Shown piece by piece: positions 48,656 through 61,187 of a stretch of DNA of 64,000 bases. Positions within the stretch are counted from its first letter, which is position 1, and each line of letters opens with the position of its first letter. Location of the stretch: NCBI RefSeq assembly GCF_964355755.1, contig NC_092671.1:35917304-35981303 (forward strand), in the 5' to 3' direction. The notes beneath the pieces were generated by a model, which saw only the letters and a list, made by a program, of their open reading frames with translations, was not told where the DNA came from and did no database searches. The DNA is from Antedon mediterranea. Taxonomy: Eukaryota; Echinodermata; Crinoidea; Comatulida; Antedonidae. Both the position numbers and the translations under genes were made by a program.

Positions 48656-51480
48656 TAGGAGGAGATGGCATTGAACTGTGTGGATGGCCTTTCAAATAGA
48701 AACCAACCATATCTGAGGAAGTCTTTTTTAATTAGAAGAATTTTCATTTGTAATAAAACCAGATTTTTTTAATTTGTATATAATCAAAACATTTAATTTC
48801 TTTTCATCATGTTTAATAAACAGTATAATATTATAAATGTATTCCTTATTTTATTTGTATAAGAATTATTATATATTTCATACTGTTTGTACTGTTTTCC
48901 ATATAGATTATTTTGTAAATTATATTGTTAACATTTTGTAGTGTTATAAATATTGTTTTTTAAATTATGAAAAAGTATGTACAGCTGACTGCTGTGAGTC
49001 CATGGAGGGCCTAATCCGAATTTCCTCAGTTAAGCTTGAGGACAATTTACCAAAAAAAATGTACACTTTTTGATGATTAACATCAATCAAAATTCTTTAA
49101 TTTAAACAATTAATTGTAAAAAACTTGTAAAAATGTTTATTTTTACATCATTCGACTGTGAACATAATTACAATGTCTAGCAGTTCTCGTTAATTATGGT
49201 ATTTTAACAATGTTGGCCTTAGAGAGTAATAACACGGTATAACCTTACATCACACGAAAGGGGTGAAAATCACCTGATATTACATTACATTAGTATAAAT
49301 AAATACAAGCACTTATGCACCACCTGTAAATATATTTAGTTCATGTATTTGTAATCAAATCAGTAGGCACGAAAAAATGATATGTGATATGTCAATTTGG
49401 AAAACGCAGTTACAGAAACTTATTTTAGCAAATCTGTCGGTGGTTGAGAGGTTCTTGCATGCCAATGGATTTAGATTCAGAACTTGATATATATTATATA
49501 ATACAGTATTGGTTGTGTTGCAGCACTATTAAAAGCATGTGTTTAATAGATTGTGTTTTAGCCTATGTTCACACTAATAGAGTTATGCCGTATTAGCTGG
49601 TAGCAAGGTAAATTATACAAAATTAAGCTGTTCAGATGCAGGACAACGCTTATAATCACGATGGAAGTTTTTCGTATTTCAGGATTCTTCTTTAGCATCA
49701 TTAGTGTTGTATGCTAAAACCGTCCACTTTAGACAGTTTTCCACTAATACAGTTCAACATTGTAACACATGTACACTATCACTTACTGTGCAGACACAAC
49801 ATTTTCCAGGGTTGTACAATGTGAATAGGACTTTATTTTTATAAGAGAATATAAAATAATTCTAATAAGGTCACATCTCTTAGGCAAAATCAATCCAGCA
49901 AAGTAGAGCATTAAAAGATTACCAAAATCTTGGGTAATACAATAATACTTTTCTTATTTTTTTAGTCCTTCACAAACAATACAATGAAACCAAAAATGTA
50001 AAGGTCTCTCTTTTTGTATAATCTGACTAAAAACACTCGAGAATTGTTAAGAACCTCTATTTTTAAAGAAAAAAGAGTTCTAATGTACTTGCTTAACGAA
50101 GCAATGTTAATCGAAACAGACATCGGAACTATTATTTTTCACTGATCCATTCATGAAAACTCTTTCAACAAGATGAGTCAAGCAAATGACAAATTGTAAA
50201 CAATGTTTCCCATTCAAAGAGCTCATGTAAACATGATTGTAATTAATAGGCAAGTACAATATTAGTACAGAATGAATAGGTGTTGTGGTTTTGCGAAACA
50301 AGAATAAAATAAACGATGGAGTATTGTTCAAATAGAAAACTATTCTCTGGAGGTAAATCAATTGACATTTTGCAATAAGCCTAGATTTTAACCTAAGCAA
50401 ACATGCATACTCTAGATAGTGTGTTTTCCTTGGAACCAGTTCACACACAATTTTAGGCTGGAATAGTTTATTGGAACATAACATTTACTGCGAAAGTACG
50501 AATAATGGTGCAGAAATATGTTTAAAGCTTGTTTTTTTTAACACCTATTTAGGCTGGTGTAGTTCTGTTAATTTTAAACTTAAAATTGACAGCGAAAGTA
50601 TGAAAAATAGTGCACCAAAATATTTAAAGTTTTTTTAATCAACTACTGTTGATTTCAGCTACCTTTATTCAAGGTATATTTATTCATCATTCAAAAATGA
50701 AAATCATATACAGTATGATCAAGGCTGAAATGCATACAATTTTGTATTGAGATAAAAACCTGCAATCACTATACAATTAGCAAATTTTCAAACCTTAAAT
50801 TAAAGTTGTTTTTTGGACAACGTTTAAAATGTAAATGTAAAATCATTTTGTGTTCATGTCAGGACAGAAGCCTGAACAATATTTATCTCCAATTCTATAA
50901 ACTTCACTATGAATAGCCTTGATACTAAGACAATCACACTGTAGTCTATTTCCAGTGAATAAAACATTTTTTTTAAAGTCGTAACAATTGGAAAAGGAGC
51001 CCATTTTCGGTAGTAAAATAAATGATTCATTATTATTTATTGTTTTATCTGATACACTTGAAAAAGGTATATTCTCAGTAATAGATTTGCATTTAAACCA
51101 TTTATCAATCACACAAAACCAAAGTAACTACCGTACCATTTACACACTTGACCTTTAGTGATACTAAGTTATTATCAATATCTTAAAATATAAAATAAAA
51201 CCAAATAGGGTTATGCATTAAGATATGACTTATTTAAGTGATTGTATTATCTTTGATCAGAACTAATTGTGGGCAAAGCTTTCATATATTTCAAGATAGC
51301 TGGTTTTATAATAGAAATGTGTATTTATACTTTATCATGTTCAAGTAGTTTAGTAGTACAGTTTTGTTTCCATGGGTAGTAATACTAGTAGTCCATCCAA
51401 CAGAATTTACAGATTGTGAACCTATAAGAGTAGTGAGTAAAAAGTGTTGGAAGGAGAGGGGGTTGATTTGGAAAGGCATC

Positions 51481-51617
51481 TTAAGCCTTAATCAAACTTT
51501 ATGTGAAAAAAATGTGATGTGCCCATATATGGACATGATGTCATATCACTACTATATTTGGGCATATTACTGCCATATTTGGGCACATCAAACTAGTTTG
51601 ATAGTGTAGACAGAGCT
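51481..51617. mobile_element. MITE family 1, copy lacking the left terminus
   Basis: Left side opens at AATCAAACTTTATGTGAAAA; the right end TTTGATAGTGTAGACAGAGC is intact. Confidence 0.8.
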
Positions 51618-51799
51618 GTATACCCTTGAATATAAACTCATGTTATTTTAATTGTCCAATAAAAAAGAACAATAAAGTATTGAACACTAAATAAAGAGCC
51701 AAAAGTACAAAGGATTCGCAATCTTGTTTTTGTCAATTATTAACATGTTTTAACCATTTATTACATTAATGGTAGATGCCAGACGCCATTCACTATGTT

Positions 51800-52035
51800 T
51801 TAAGCCTATGATAAACCTCATTAAGCTGGTGAAAATTTTAAAAATGTAAATATAGTATTTCTATGCAGTACAAAATGGCTTTTTTGTATTATATGGCTTT
51901 CTTTGCCATCACAACGAACAACTTGGAGAAAAAGTCTCATACATGTACTCCTTAAGATGGTGAAAATTAAAAAATTTAAATATAGTATTTGTATTCAGAC
52001 GCACAATATGGCTTTCTCTTTGCCGTCACAACGAA
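51800..52035. repeat. Diverged tandem duplication
   Basis: TTAAGCTGGTGAAAATTTTA ... AATATAGTATTTCTATGCAG ... GGCTTTCTTTGCCATCACAA is repeated as TTAAGATGGTGAAAATTAAA ... AATATAGTATTTGTATTCAG ... CTCTTTGCCGTCACAA. Confidence 0.72.
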
Positions 52036-53004
52036 AACAAGATAATTACTGACACAACAAGAGTGCATCTGCACATTTACATCAAGTATACTTGTTAATG
52101 AGGAATTATAATGTTAATTCCTTGAAGTTACAAATCGCCAGCAAAGTATCTGTAATGTCGCCAGTTATCCTTGATTGCATGCTGACTCGATTCTCCAGAA
52201 TTTCTTCTATAATAAATTGTTTCTGGTCCTGGCAATACTTTCCTAGATGACTCAAGAAAGTAGGGTTGCTATTGTACAGAAACAATGAATCCTTTTATTA
52301 TACTGTATACTTATATATGACATGCACACTATCAAAGGAACATGTTGGAAGCCAAGGTTGTTTGGCTTCTATGGCTTTGGCAAAAGTAATTAATAATTTA
52401 TAATCAGTAATCTTTATAAAAAGATGAGACACGTTGTATCAGCTGTGCTATCAATAATAATGAGCAAGTATCAACTTGCACTATCAGTTCTTCACCTGAG
52501 CACTATCACATTATATAATCTTTATAGTTTCATTATTCCTTAGGGAGAAACAAAATACTAATTGGTAAAATATGTTCTTGTAACATGGATATAGCAGTAC
52601 ATAATTCATTTTTTATTCCTAATTTTTTTAATTTAGTAATAAAAAATGACAGAACACATGTTTAATATCTTTAATGACTTAAATGATGAATATTGATAGA
52701 TGGATTGATCACTTTATTTCAGAATAAAAATTCCATACATAAAACAAAAAATACAAAATGGAAAAATCACACTAAAATAGAATTTTCTCCCATTTAGTGA
52801 AGAGATTTGATGATCGTATTAAACAGCGGATAGTTCGTAATACACCTAACAAAATCATTTTCACTATTCAAAACTCTTATTCAAAAACCATAGACGCACT
52901 TGAGGATATGCTTGTATAAAGAGACAATTTTAAAATTTCAGTAAACAAGAATATATTTCCATTATTGACTGTAATTTTTGTTTATTCCAATTTTCTTTTA
53001 AATG

Positions 53005-53245
53005 TTTTTCAGGGTCGTTAACACTTTGAAAGAAAAATTTTAAAGAAATGTGGTTTGGAATTGGGAGAAAATATTTATTTAAATAAACACTTTTAAATTG
53101 TGTTCAGAATAAGTTAAACCAGAAAATATTTCCATTTTATTATTTTTTTTGGAATTTTTTGTTAATCCGGACTTTTTTATGTTTGTCAGGGTCGTTAACA
53201 TTTTGAAAGAGAAATTTTAATGTGGTTTGGAATTGGGAAAAAAAC
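53005..53245. repeat. Diverged tandem duplication, about 176-bp period
   Basis: CAGGGTCGTTAACACTTTGA ... TGTGGTTTGGAATTGGGA occurs at about 53010-53067 and again, with small changes, at about 53187-53240. GGAATTTTTTGTTAATCCGG lies between. Confidence 0.75.
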
Positions 53246-54045
53246 AACAAACAATACTGGGGGCTTGGCTGTCTATTTCCTGGTCTAGTAATTGGTTTGA
53301 TACAACAATATACACAATTCAAAGTTTCAGACAGCCACATAATTAGGATACAACCAAACAACCAATTACTCAAACAAGTCAACAACCACTACAAAGATGG
53401 TGTCACTGAAAGGAACTATAAAAGATAGTTTAATAAGAGAGAGAACATTAAGGAGGCATTACATAAATATTGTCTCATCAACTTTGTTTGTTTGCAGACA
53501 TCAACAAAAGCTTAATTCTACTAGGCGCCTTGTCATCATTGATAAAATTCTAGCAACAATTTTAATTGTTCGTTTCATGCAAATTCCACAAGTAATACAT
53601 TTTCTATTTGATCTTAGAAGTAACTGTACATTTCTTATATATGGGATTTTTTATAGTATTTTTCGTGGCAAAATCTATAAATCAACAATTGCTAAGTTCG
53701 CAAAAAGTTTTAGCACCCGGAACTGCTTGTACCAAAGAAACTTCTTCCAATCTTTGCTGAACACGAAAACGCCACTGGATAGAAATTGAAATTTTGCATA
53801 GCATTTGAAAATCACACAATGACATTGATATAGGTACTGTAATTACATATGGTTTTGTTATGTAATAACCCATTGTATAGACCAAGGTAATCAAATATAC
53901 AGTTCTTCTCATTAACATAGTCTATCATGGTAAAGATAGAACAAATAATCCAAACACATCAGAAACCACTACAAAGAGGTAGGTGAATAAAATTAAGAAC
54001 TTTTTGACAGGCACTGTCAATGAAAAAGCAGTATATACAAACTAT

Positions 54046-54206
54046 AGCTCTGTCTACACTATCAAACTTTATGCGACAAAAAAAATGTAATGTGCTCATA
54101 TGGACAAGATAATGTCATATCACTTCCATATTTGGAAATATCACTACCATATTTGTCCACATCACACTTTTTTTGTCAAACTAGTGTGATAGTGTAGACA
54201 GAGCTT
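54046..54206. mobile_element. MITE family 1, full copy
   Basis: Starts AGCTCTGTCTACACTATC after CTAT and ends GTGATAGTGTAGACAGAGCTT. The body is in the CCATATTT orientation. Confidence 0.87.
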
Positions 54207-56187
54207 AAGTCTCATTTACACTTGTTCACCTACCATTAGATAAATACTATCTGTCAGTTATTTGTTTGTTTTATATTGATTAAGTGTTAAATGACACAAA
54301 CAAATGTAAATGGGCCTAAAGGTAATTAAGTCAAATTGAGCTAGGTTTAACTTGTGTGTTAAATACTACATGAAGTACTTACCATTTATTTCTACAGGGT
54401 CAGATGTTTCTATATTTAATATTTGTTCATAATCATTTTACCAGGGCTATTTTACCAACACCATACATCATGTTTTTAACATATCTATCATGTATAATTA
54501 TCAAGTAATTTCCTTTTTCTTTTTAAGGCATTTTATAATTAATTAACTTGTCCTCTTAATTACATTAATTTATAAATAAGAAATTATAGAAACATATAAT
54601 GAACTAAGTTTGATACTGTGATGGCAAAAAATACAAAGATGCAAATTAAAGAAGGGAAGATATTCATTACATATGGACAGTAGGGAAGGATGAACTACTA
54701 AAGCAAGATAATTTGTTTTTTCACAACACACAAAACTAATACAGTGAGCTTACATTAGCTCGCTGTAATTATTACCCCGTTCTTTTAGGTGTGGTACTGT
54801 TCTACAAGTAGTGGAACTTTAAGTCTGCTGGCTACATGCTTACCTTTTTATTTCAATCCGACAATGTTAATATTCATCAAGTCTCAACATTTTGGGAAAC
54901 TATATCCTTCAAATAAAGAATAAATCCTATCTGTAATACCACTTAATAGAAATCCGTTAAATATGTATTGACTTAAGTGAAATGAGAAAAGGGAATGTAA
55001 ATTAAGCTCAATTGGTGGTGACTATTGCTCCTAAGTCCAAATCATGCCTCTTGTAAGTAAATCTGGATTTTTCACCAAAATATCACCATTATTTAAAACA
55101 AATATTTGTTGTAAACAAACTACGGTACTGCTTAAACATGTGTGTTTGGTTTATAAAGTGAATAGGAGATTTGGAGCGTGACAATTTAACTTAGAGGATT
55201 TGAAAAGGGATTTGCGGCCGATACCTGTCAAAGAAAGTTTGACTTTTATATACCATGCCTGGTATTTCATCAGTGGGTACACTGACGTACATTAAAGATT
55301 AGCAAGTAATAGCACTATTCAATGTTGTCAATGAACTCGGTATAAAGTTAAGTACTTGAACTAACTCTGTCTAAATTGTCTGGTTAAGTTACATATGTAT
55401 TAGTTTACAAAAATCAGTCATCACATAATTATGTTTTTATGTATTTCCCTATAAAATATTAATGTTTATATTTATTGCCAACTACAGTCCTTCATTGTAC
55501 ATAGAGTTAATGACAGGATACAATATGTTTAAAAAACTACATTAAATGTCAAATTTCACTTTTCTCCCATGTCCTAAACTATTTATAGTGGGCAAATGGT
55601 CAAGTCGGCACATTTACAATACCACATACAGTAGAGGTATAGATCATTGTATGTTATACACACAGCTGTATGACAGTATTGTACAGTAAAGTGCTTAGCC
55701 TATTGTCAAGTACTAAATTAGGGTGAAGTCAATTTATCGGTCTAGTTAGGAAAATGGACTAAAGCTATTAAAATAGTATAACTATATCTCGTACTCAAAT
55801 GAATGGACTATAATGCTGTATAAGTCAATCGGATTTACAATGTTCTTTAAATGCTTTGATCATAACAAATTTATAAGACACTCATTAATAATCCTAGATT
55901 ATCCTCCCTTTCATTAATCCTTTGTGCAATCTATTATTAGTGTTCAAGAGTGATTTAGGCATTCAAGAAGTCAATTGTCTGTAATTTCTATAGTACCTAA
56001 CTGTTCCTTATCATCATTCACCTTTTATACATGATTTAAACTTTGTACAGAAACTTTCACTATACATTACAGTAAAACTGTTTCTTTGTGAAACCTCTAT
56101 TAAACTTACCTATAAAAACAGCAATGAATGTTTTAACACCAGGGCCAACCCCTATTATAATTCAGGGGTATAACCCCTATTAAGAAT

Positions 56188-56379
56188 CTTTGACACCTGT
56201 ATCGGGGCTGTATCGGCACGGTTCCTGTACAACGAATCGAGCGTCAATGTTTCGTTTAAACACGATGCTCCACGCGGCTATGCGCCAATCGATATGTGCG
56301 TAGCCAGTGACGTAAAAACAAAAGATGGACCAGAATCGTGCCGGAACAGGTGTGAAAGACCCTTTAAGATGACACTGAA
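56188..56379. mobile_element. MITE-like element, ends CACACCTGTTCCGGCAC
   Basis: The right side, read on the minus strand, is TTTCACACCTGTTCCGGCAC then GATTCTGG. The left side has TTTGACACCTGTATCGGG and, just inside, CTGTATCGGCACGGTTCCTG, a diverged inverted match. It is CG-richer than its surroundings, which supports a foreign origin. Immediately left, ACCCCTATTATAATTCAGGGGT is a small hairpin. Confidence 0.6.
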
Positions 56380-56782
56380 ACTGAATCAGTTTAGTTCTAC
56401 TGTCTGTTATACTGTACACTATCATACACATTGCCTCCATGTCACTTTTTAATTTTACATTTCAATTAATCTTATAATGTTAATTATGCAAAGCCAATTA
56501 AGCAATTCTTTGTTCTTAGCTGTCACGTAAAATTGTCAACATCTTCAAAATTGAATAATTTATGCAAGCTAATTTACTCAGCAACAATTTTCTGCTCTAT
56601 TTGCTGTTGTTTTGTTAACTTTTTCATAGCTTTTTGACCTTTGTCACTAATAAACATTTAAACTAACCTACAAAAAAATATATTTATATATTTCAGTACT
56701 TTGATAAGTGTCGCCACAATAAATAAAGTATTGCGGGATTTAGCAAGAAAAGGGAACAATATATTATGTTCAAGCCACTGGG

Positions 56783-56855
56783 TTGTCAAAAAAAAAGGCC
56801 TCCAAGAAAAATTGGTCAGGTTTAAGCCTTACCAACCGTACTGGTGGCTACAGCC
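56783..56855 (+). repeat. Dispersed repeat, second copy (see 40130-40265)
   Basis: TTGTCAAAAAAAAAGGCCTC then AATTGGTCAGGTTTAAGCCT then TACCAACCGTACTGGTGG, matching the 40-kb site in order and orientation. Confidence 0.6.
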
Positions 56856-57436
56856 AGAATACAGATACTAAACTGTATAGCATTATCAGCTATTATTAAG
56901 ATGAATGTGTTTGTCTATTTATGGACTACTTCTAACAATTTACAGTTATAGTAAATACTAAATGACATTTCCTTAAATACAATGTCAATAATAATTCATT
57001 GTATACAGTAATTGACAAATTATTGCCATACAAATCTGACAGTGACACACAAAATACAGCTTATTTTATGTGAACATTTTCCTCTATGACATTGACAGTA
57101 CAATAAATGACATTGTTATTTAGCTAATACAATAATATAGTTCAAGTTGAAACCAAGCTAACTTGCTATTAGTTTTAATTTGGTTTAAATGTATTATTGT
57201 AATGACAAACATTTTATACAGGATGACAGAGATTACATTTGGAGACAAACAAGGTAATAAGAACTGTCCCAAGTGAACGAAGCTCAATATTTAGAAAAAG
57301 GTATTTGAATATATTTAAAAAAAGTGGTTTATTACTCATATTATATTAATCAGAGCTTTTCAACAGAAAATAGTATGAATAAGTTTTTACAAGCATATTT
57401 TTTTTTTTCTGGTGTTATTAAATTAATTAATTACTA

Positions 57437-57578
57437 AAGCTTTGTCAGTGTCTACACTATAAAACTTTATGTGTCAAAAACAATGCCCATATATGGACAT
57501 GATGATGTCATATCACTACCATATTTAAGCACATCACACCTTTTTTGTCAAACTAGTTTGGTAGTGTAGACAGTGCTT
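57437..57578. mobile_element. MITE family 1, full copy (TA flanks)
   Basis: Starts AAGCTTTGTCAGTGTCTACA after TA and ends TTTGGTAGTGTAGACAGTGC(TT) before TA. The left arm carries a small GTCAGT insertion. Confidence 0.86.
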
Positions 57579-57959
57579 TAGCCTGTATCATATTAAAATT
57601 TACAATTGAATTATTTAATTTTATTTTTAAAGTTTATTTAATTCTGTGTCCTATAATAGATAACAATTACACAAATAACAATGAAAAGTAACGCATGGGT
57701 GGATTTTCCCACTACTGTAAGTATTGCATCAATGTACGAAAAATACAAAATATTAAAAGTAACCATGACAACAAAATAACAGACCTACAGTATACAGTAT
57801 TCAATAATAAGGTAAAGAGCCCAATTTTGCTACACAGAATATTATCATAATTTCTACTTTTGTTGTTGTCTATCATTAAAATAAAAACACTTTGATAGAT
57901 ATTGTTTGTGTACGACTACTGTAAGGGTATGTTTAGACCCATGGAGAGAAAGTGCAATG

Positions 57960-58148
57960 TCATATTATAATTACCAGATTTGCTTTACTAATGCTTTTGT
58001 TTGAAACTGTGTCACCGATTTGGGCAAACATCTGGTATGCAGGAGTAAATTGACGGATGACTTTCGTATCGTAAGGGTTGTTCAATAATCTTGTACCTTG
58101 AGCAGTCATAACGAACGAAAGATCAGTGTTGTACAAAGTGGCTTCCAC
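57960..58148 (-). pseudogene. Exon-like reading frame of unknown origin
   Basis: A minus-strand open frame of about 60 codons with balanced, coding-like composition (for example SFVMTAQGTRLLNNPYDTKV and IRQFTPAYQMFAQIGD), unlike the Phe/Ile/Lys-rich chance frames around it. A possible acceptor (AAAAGATTAG) lies at its start and a possible donor (GTAATT) just after KANL. I do not recognise the family. It sits between two similar inverted motifs, TGTTTAGACCCATGGAGAG (57932) and CTCTGTAGGTCTGAACAGGCC (58219-58236). It could be a captured exon, a degraded retrocopy or chance. Confidence 0.35.
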
Positions 58149-58161
58149 TAATCTTTTCTTG

Positions 58162-58233
58162 GTTCAGACCTATAGAGCTGTACCCTACATATGTACAATT
58201 ACAATACGAAAGCATAACTCTGTAGGTCTGAAC
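58162..58233. mobile_element. 72-bp mini inverted-repeat element
   Basis: GTTCAGACCTATAGAG at the left and CTCTGTAGGTCTGAAC at the right form 16-bp inverted ends with one mismatch. Confidence 0.72.
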
Positions 58234-58314
58234 AGGCCCTCAATCTGTCTTTGCCTTATTAAAGCAGAACCCCAGCACTAATTACTTGCATATGTCATTA
58301 CAGTATAAATACTA

Positions 58315-59935
58315 TTAAAGGGGGATTCTGGGTTTAAAATTGCTTTTAAATATCGTTTATTTATTAAATAAAAAATATTATAACAATATAGACATGTCAG
58401 AATGACGAAGTAATAACGAGAAATTAAAAAAATTAAATTTCATATACATTTTAGGGTAAATTCATGGAAAGTCTGTTTTTCAGCAGCTTGGGGAAGCTCA
58501 TTAATATTCATGAGATATTCACAAAATCACGTCATCAGTGGATTACAAACTCGCGACGTCAAGCTTGTACGTTGTGTTCTCTCTCCTCTGTCAAACGACG
58601 ACCACCCGATCATTGTGAAATACATTTTTTGTAGATTTGCTAAGCTAGGCCTAAAGTGTAATAATAACAGTAGTAGCATATATTTATTTGACATTTAATG
58701 AAATACAAAATTTAGTACAGATTACGGAGTCATAAATTATACTATTTTTATACCTTGAATTAATAGTACAGATCGTATATCGGCTTCACGTACTAGGCTA
58801 GGCCTAGCCTAAATCATTTTATTCATGCCGGGGTGAGAGCCATTTCTGACTAGGGATTCCATGCCACGATGGCTACGTTAAAACATTGGGGCCATCATTC
58901 ATGGGCCTAGCTAGCCTATTATTACTAAACGATTGGCCCATCAATAACAAAACTCAGTGGATTCCAAACCCATCCTATCAACCAAACTCCTAAACAATCT
59001 AAACCTAAAACGTTCTACAAAAATCGGCTGTAAATATTGAGGCAAAACAAGGTCCGATCGCCGTCCGCACGTATGGTGTCCCGATCGTCTAATAAGTAGG
59101 CCTAGTTTACTCTTCAAAAAAGCGGATACTGCATCAAGCAAGTAGACCGGTAGTAGGAAGGAGGCCTAGCCTAGCTGATCCGGCCCAGTTAAAAATTGAG
59201 CTAGCTAGTGTAGTAGACCCTATGCGAATTGATACTACCAGGCCTTTTACTATAGGCTACACTTGTTAAAATTAGCAATACTGTACTTATGTTTGCAAAT
59301 ATTCCAACTCTCTCATTCGAGCTATATTATCTATACCATTCCGGTAGGTTGAGTCGACCTTCAATCAAATACTGTACATCGTTCATGTTGTGATTATAGA
59401 CGGGGTATACTCGACCCGACCAGTTTGGTATTGTATACTGTATCTGCTTATCACGTGACGATGCCAGGCATGGGCAGAGAGAGCACGTGTATCGTCGTCT
59501 CGCTCTCCTCGCTCAGCAGGAATGTATACGTTACGCTTCATTGATTTTGAAGGCTTTCCCTAAGTCAGTGCGAAAATCGGCAAACGTAAAGTGCAAACTT
59601 TTCTAATTTTTCACTGTTTTGATGGATTTTCATAGAAAATTGACTTTATAAATGGGAAGACCGACTAAAATTACATCAGATAAGTATAATTTTACAAAAG
59701 TAATTGATATGGTTAATGATAACGAGTCGTCGGAAGATTGACCATTTCACGAATTTCCTATTCTGTAACCACAGTGTGATTTTGCCGTAGCTGCACTTGT
59801 AATCTGGCCTCATTTCACAGCCTTCGTTCTGCTTCACTGGGCGCTTATATAAATTGAAACTTTTACCGTTCAAGAGACAAACAAATATATTTTACATTTT
59901 TTACTATTCATTTTAAACCCGGAACCCCCCTTTAA
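58315..59935. mobile_element. 1.6-kb non-autonomous DNA transposon flanked by TTAA
   Basis: Left end TTAAAGGGGGATTCTGGGTT then TAAAAT; right end, inverted, TTAAAGGGGGGTTCCGGGTT then TAAAAT: about 26-bp terminal inverted repeats with two mismatches. TTAA at both outer ends would fit a piggyBac-type target, but the family is not proven. The interior is CG-richer than the surroundings, with GGCCTA-rich stretches, and has no long ORF. The open frames 58510-58698, 58941-59141 and 59676-59873 show no known domain. Confidence 0.75.
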
Positions 59936-60361
59936 GTAGAAACAAAACATCAGAGTACAGATCTTGTTGGTAAGTAAAGAATGTAGAGGCTACTGCTACC
60001 TATAAAATTCAACATAAATCATCTTATTTACTAAAAGCAGCACAATACATATAATAAACAATAACACAGTAAAGGTTATGCTACAAAAATCAAAGGTTAC
60101 TCATAAATTTCACAGATTTCAAAGGTTCTTCAGAATTTCTAAAGATGAGACTATCAATTGAATCCAATTTTCCAGGTCAGTCAAAATGGAATGTGAATTT
60201 ACTGCTCCAATGCTGCAGTTAGCAATTCCAGATGGAGAAGGCTTGTTGTATCAAAGAAATTCCAAACAGTTTTAACAAGACATTTTTCTTCTAAAAAACA
60301 CTACTCATCTGACAATAACTAACGTCATGCATCTCAATATTTATCAGCAAATGTTTTCATA

Positions 60362-61187
60362 GGCCCTGTTTCTGCTGCCAACTAAATACCGTATATTATA
60401 CGGTATTTTTTTAAAACCGTATATATACGGTATATTTTTGGCAGCAGAAACTGCGCTCATAAAAAATATACCGTATTTTGTATACCGTATTTTCCCCACA
60501 AAATTTGTGGATAAAATACGGTATTTACAAATTTATACCGTATTTTTTGTTCCCGTTTCTGCTGCCAATAAAAAATACCGTATTTTTTTTTTACATGACA
60601 AAAGGTCAACATTCGTGTTTTTATTTTCTGTCGCTGTCAGCTGTTTTACACACGTGTAGGCTATATATATATTCGGCGAAAATGTGGAGCGAAGACGTCA
60701 CAGTTTTACTAAATAAATTTTTGTGGGGAAGCTAAAATGTCTGGCCAACTAAAAGGTAATAAAATGGACAACCACATTTATAAAGACATTTCTAAAAAAA
60801 TAAAGCAGGAGTATGGAATAGACTTGTCTCCAAAGCAAGTAAACTCAAAGCTGAAGAGCCTGCGAAAGCAGTACAACATTGCAAAATACAATAACTCGGG
60901 GAGGGAACGAATTAATTGTCCCCATTACGATGTTTTCTGTGCTCTCACAACATCTCTATCACTAGGGCTAGGCTGTTGAAAGTGAGACGTAAAACTTCCT
61001 TATTGCGACTTTTAATTATCGATCAAATAAATGAATGGCAATTTGGGTAAAAAAGATGAAATTTAACACGACCACCCAAGAAGTATTGTTAGCAGAAACG
61101 GGGTACTAAAAAATACGGTATAAAAAATACCGTATTTTATACCGTATTTTTATACCGTATTTTGAGCAGTTACAGCAGAAACAGGCC
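60362..61187 (+). mobile_element. PIF/Harbinger-like element with ATACCGTAT subterminal arrays
   Basis: Left end GGCCCTGTTTCTGCTGCC; right end, inverted, GGGCCTGTTTCTGCTG. CATA (or ATA) repeats just outside both ends as a candidate target duplication. Inside each end are many copies of AATACCGTATTTT and its inverse AAATACGGTATT, probable transposase-binding motifs. GGCAGCAGAAAC also appears inverted at 60433 and GTTTCTGCTGCC again at 60550, so the left end may be a nested small copy. It carries a broken Myb/SANT-like gene and no transposase. Confidence 0.72.
60682..60979 (+). pseudogene. Myb/SANT-like DNA-binding protein gene of a Harbinger element, frameshifted
   Basis: The first part, MWSEDVTVLLNKFLWGS (60682-60735), has the W-x(3)-V-x(2)-LL start of Myb/SANT-like domains and ends at a stop. 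A second frame starts one base later (60737-60979) and continues the domain: YKDISKKIKQEYGIDLSPKQ, then VNSKLKSLRKQYN and CPHYDVF. Such proteins are the usual second ORF of PIF/Harbinger transposons and assist DNA binding and nuclear import of the transposase. The frame break and lack of a transposase suggest a non-functional or non-autonomous copy. Confidence 0.65.

Noticed and set aside
50107-50484. 125-codon minus-strand open frame
   Set aside because: No domain, no homology that I recognise, AT-driven Leu/Ile/Phe/Cys composition, and no splice-consistent extension.
53397-53789. 130-codon plus-strand open frame
   Set aside because: Overlaps the edge of a diverged duplication, low-complexity hydrophobic and basic composition, no family features.
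58800-59600. CpG-island promoter of Sema5
   Set aside because: The CG-rich DNA is enclosed by 26-bp inverted ends and TTAA, so transposon content explains it.
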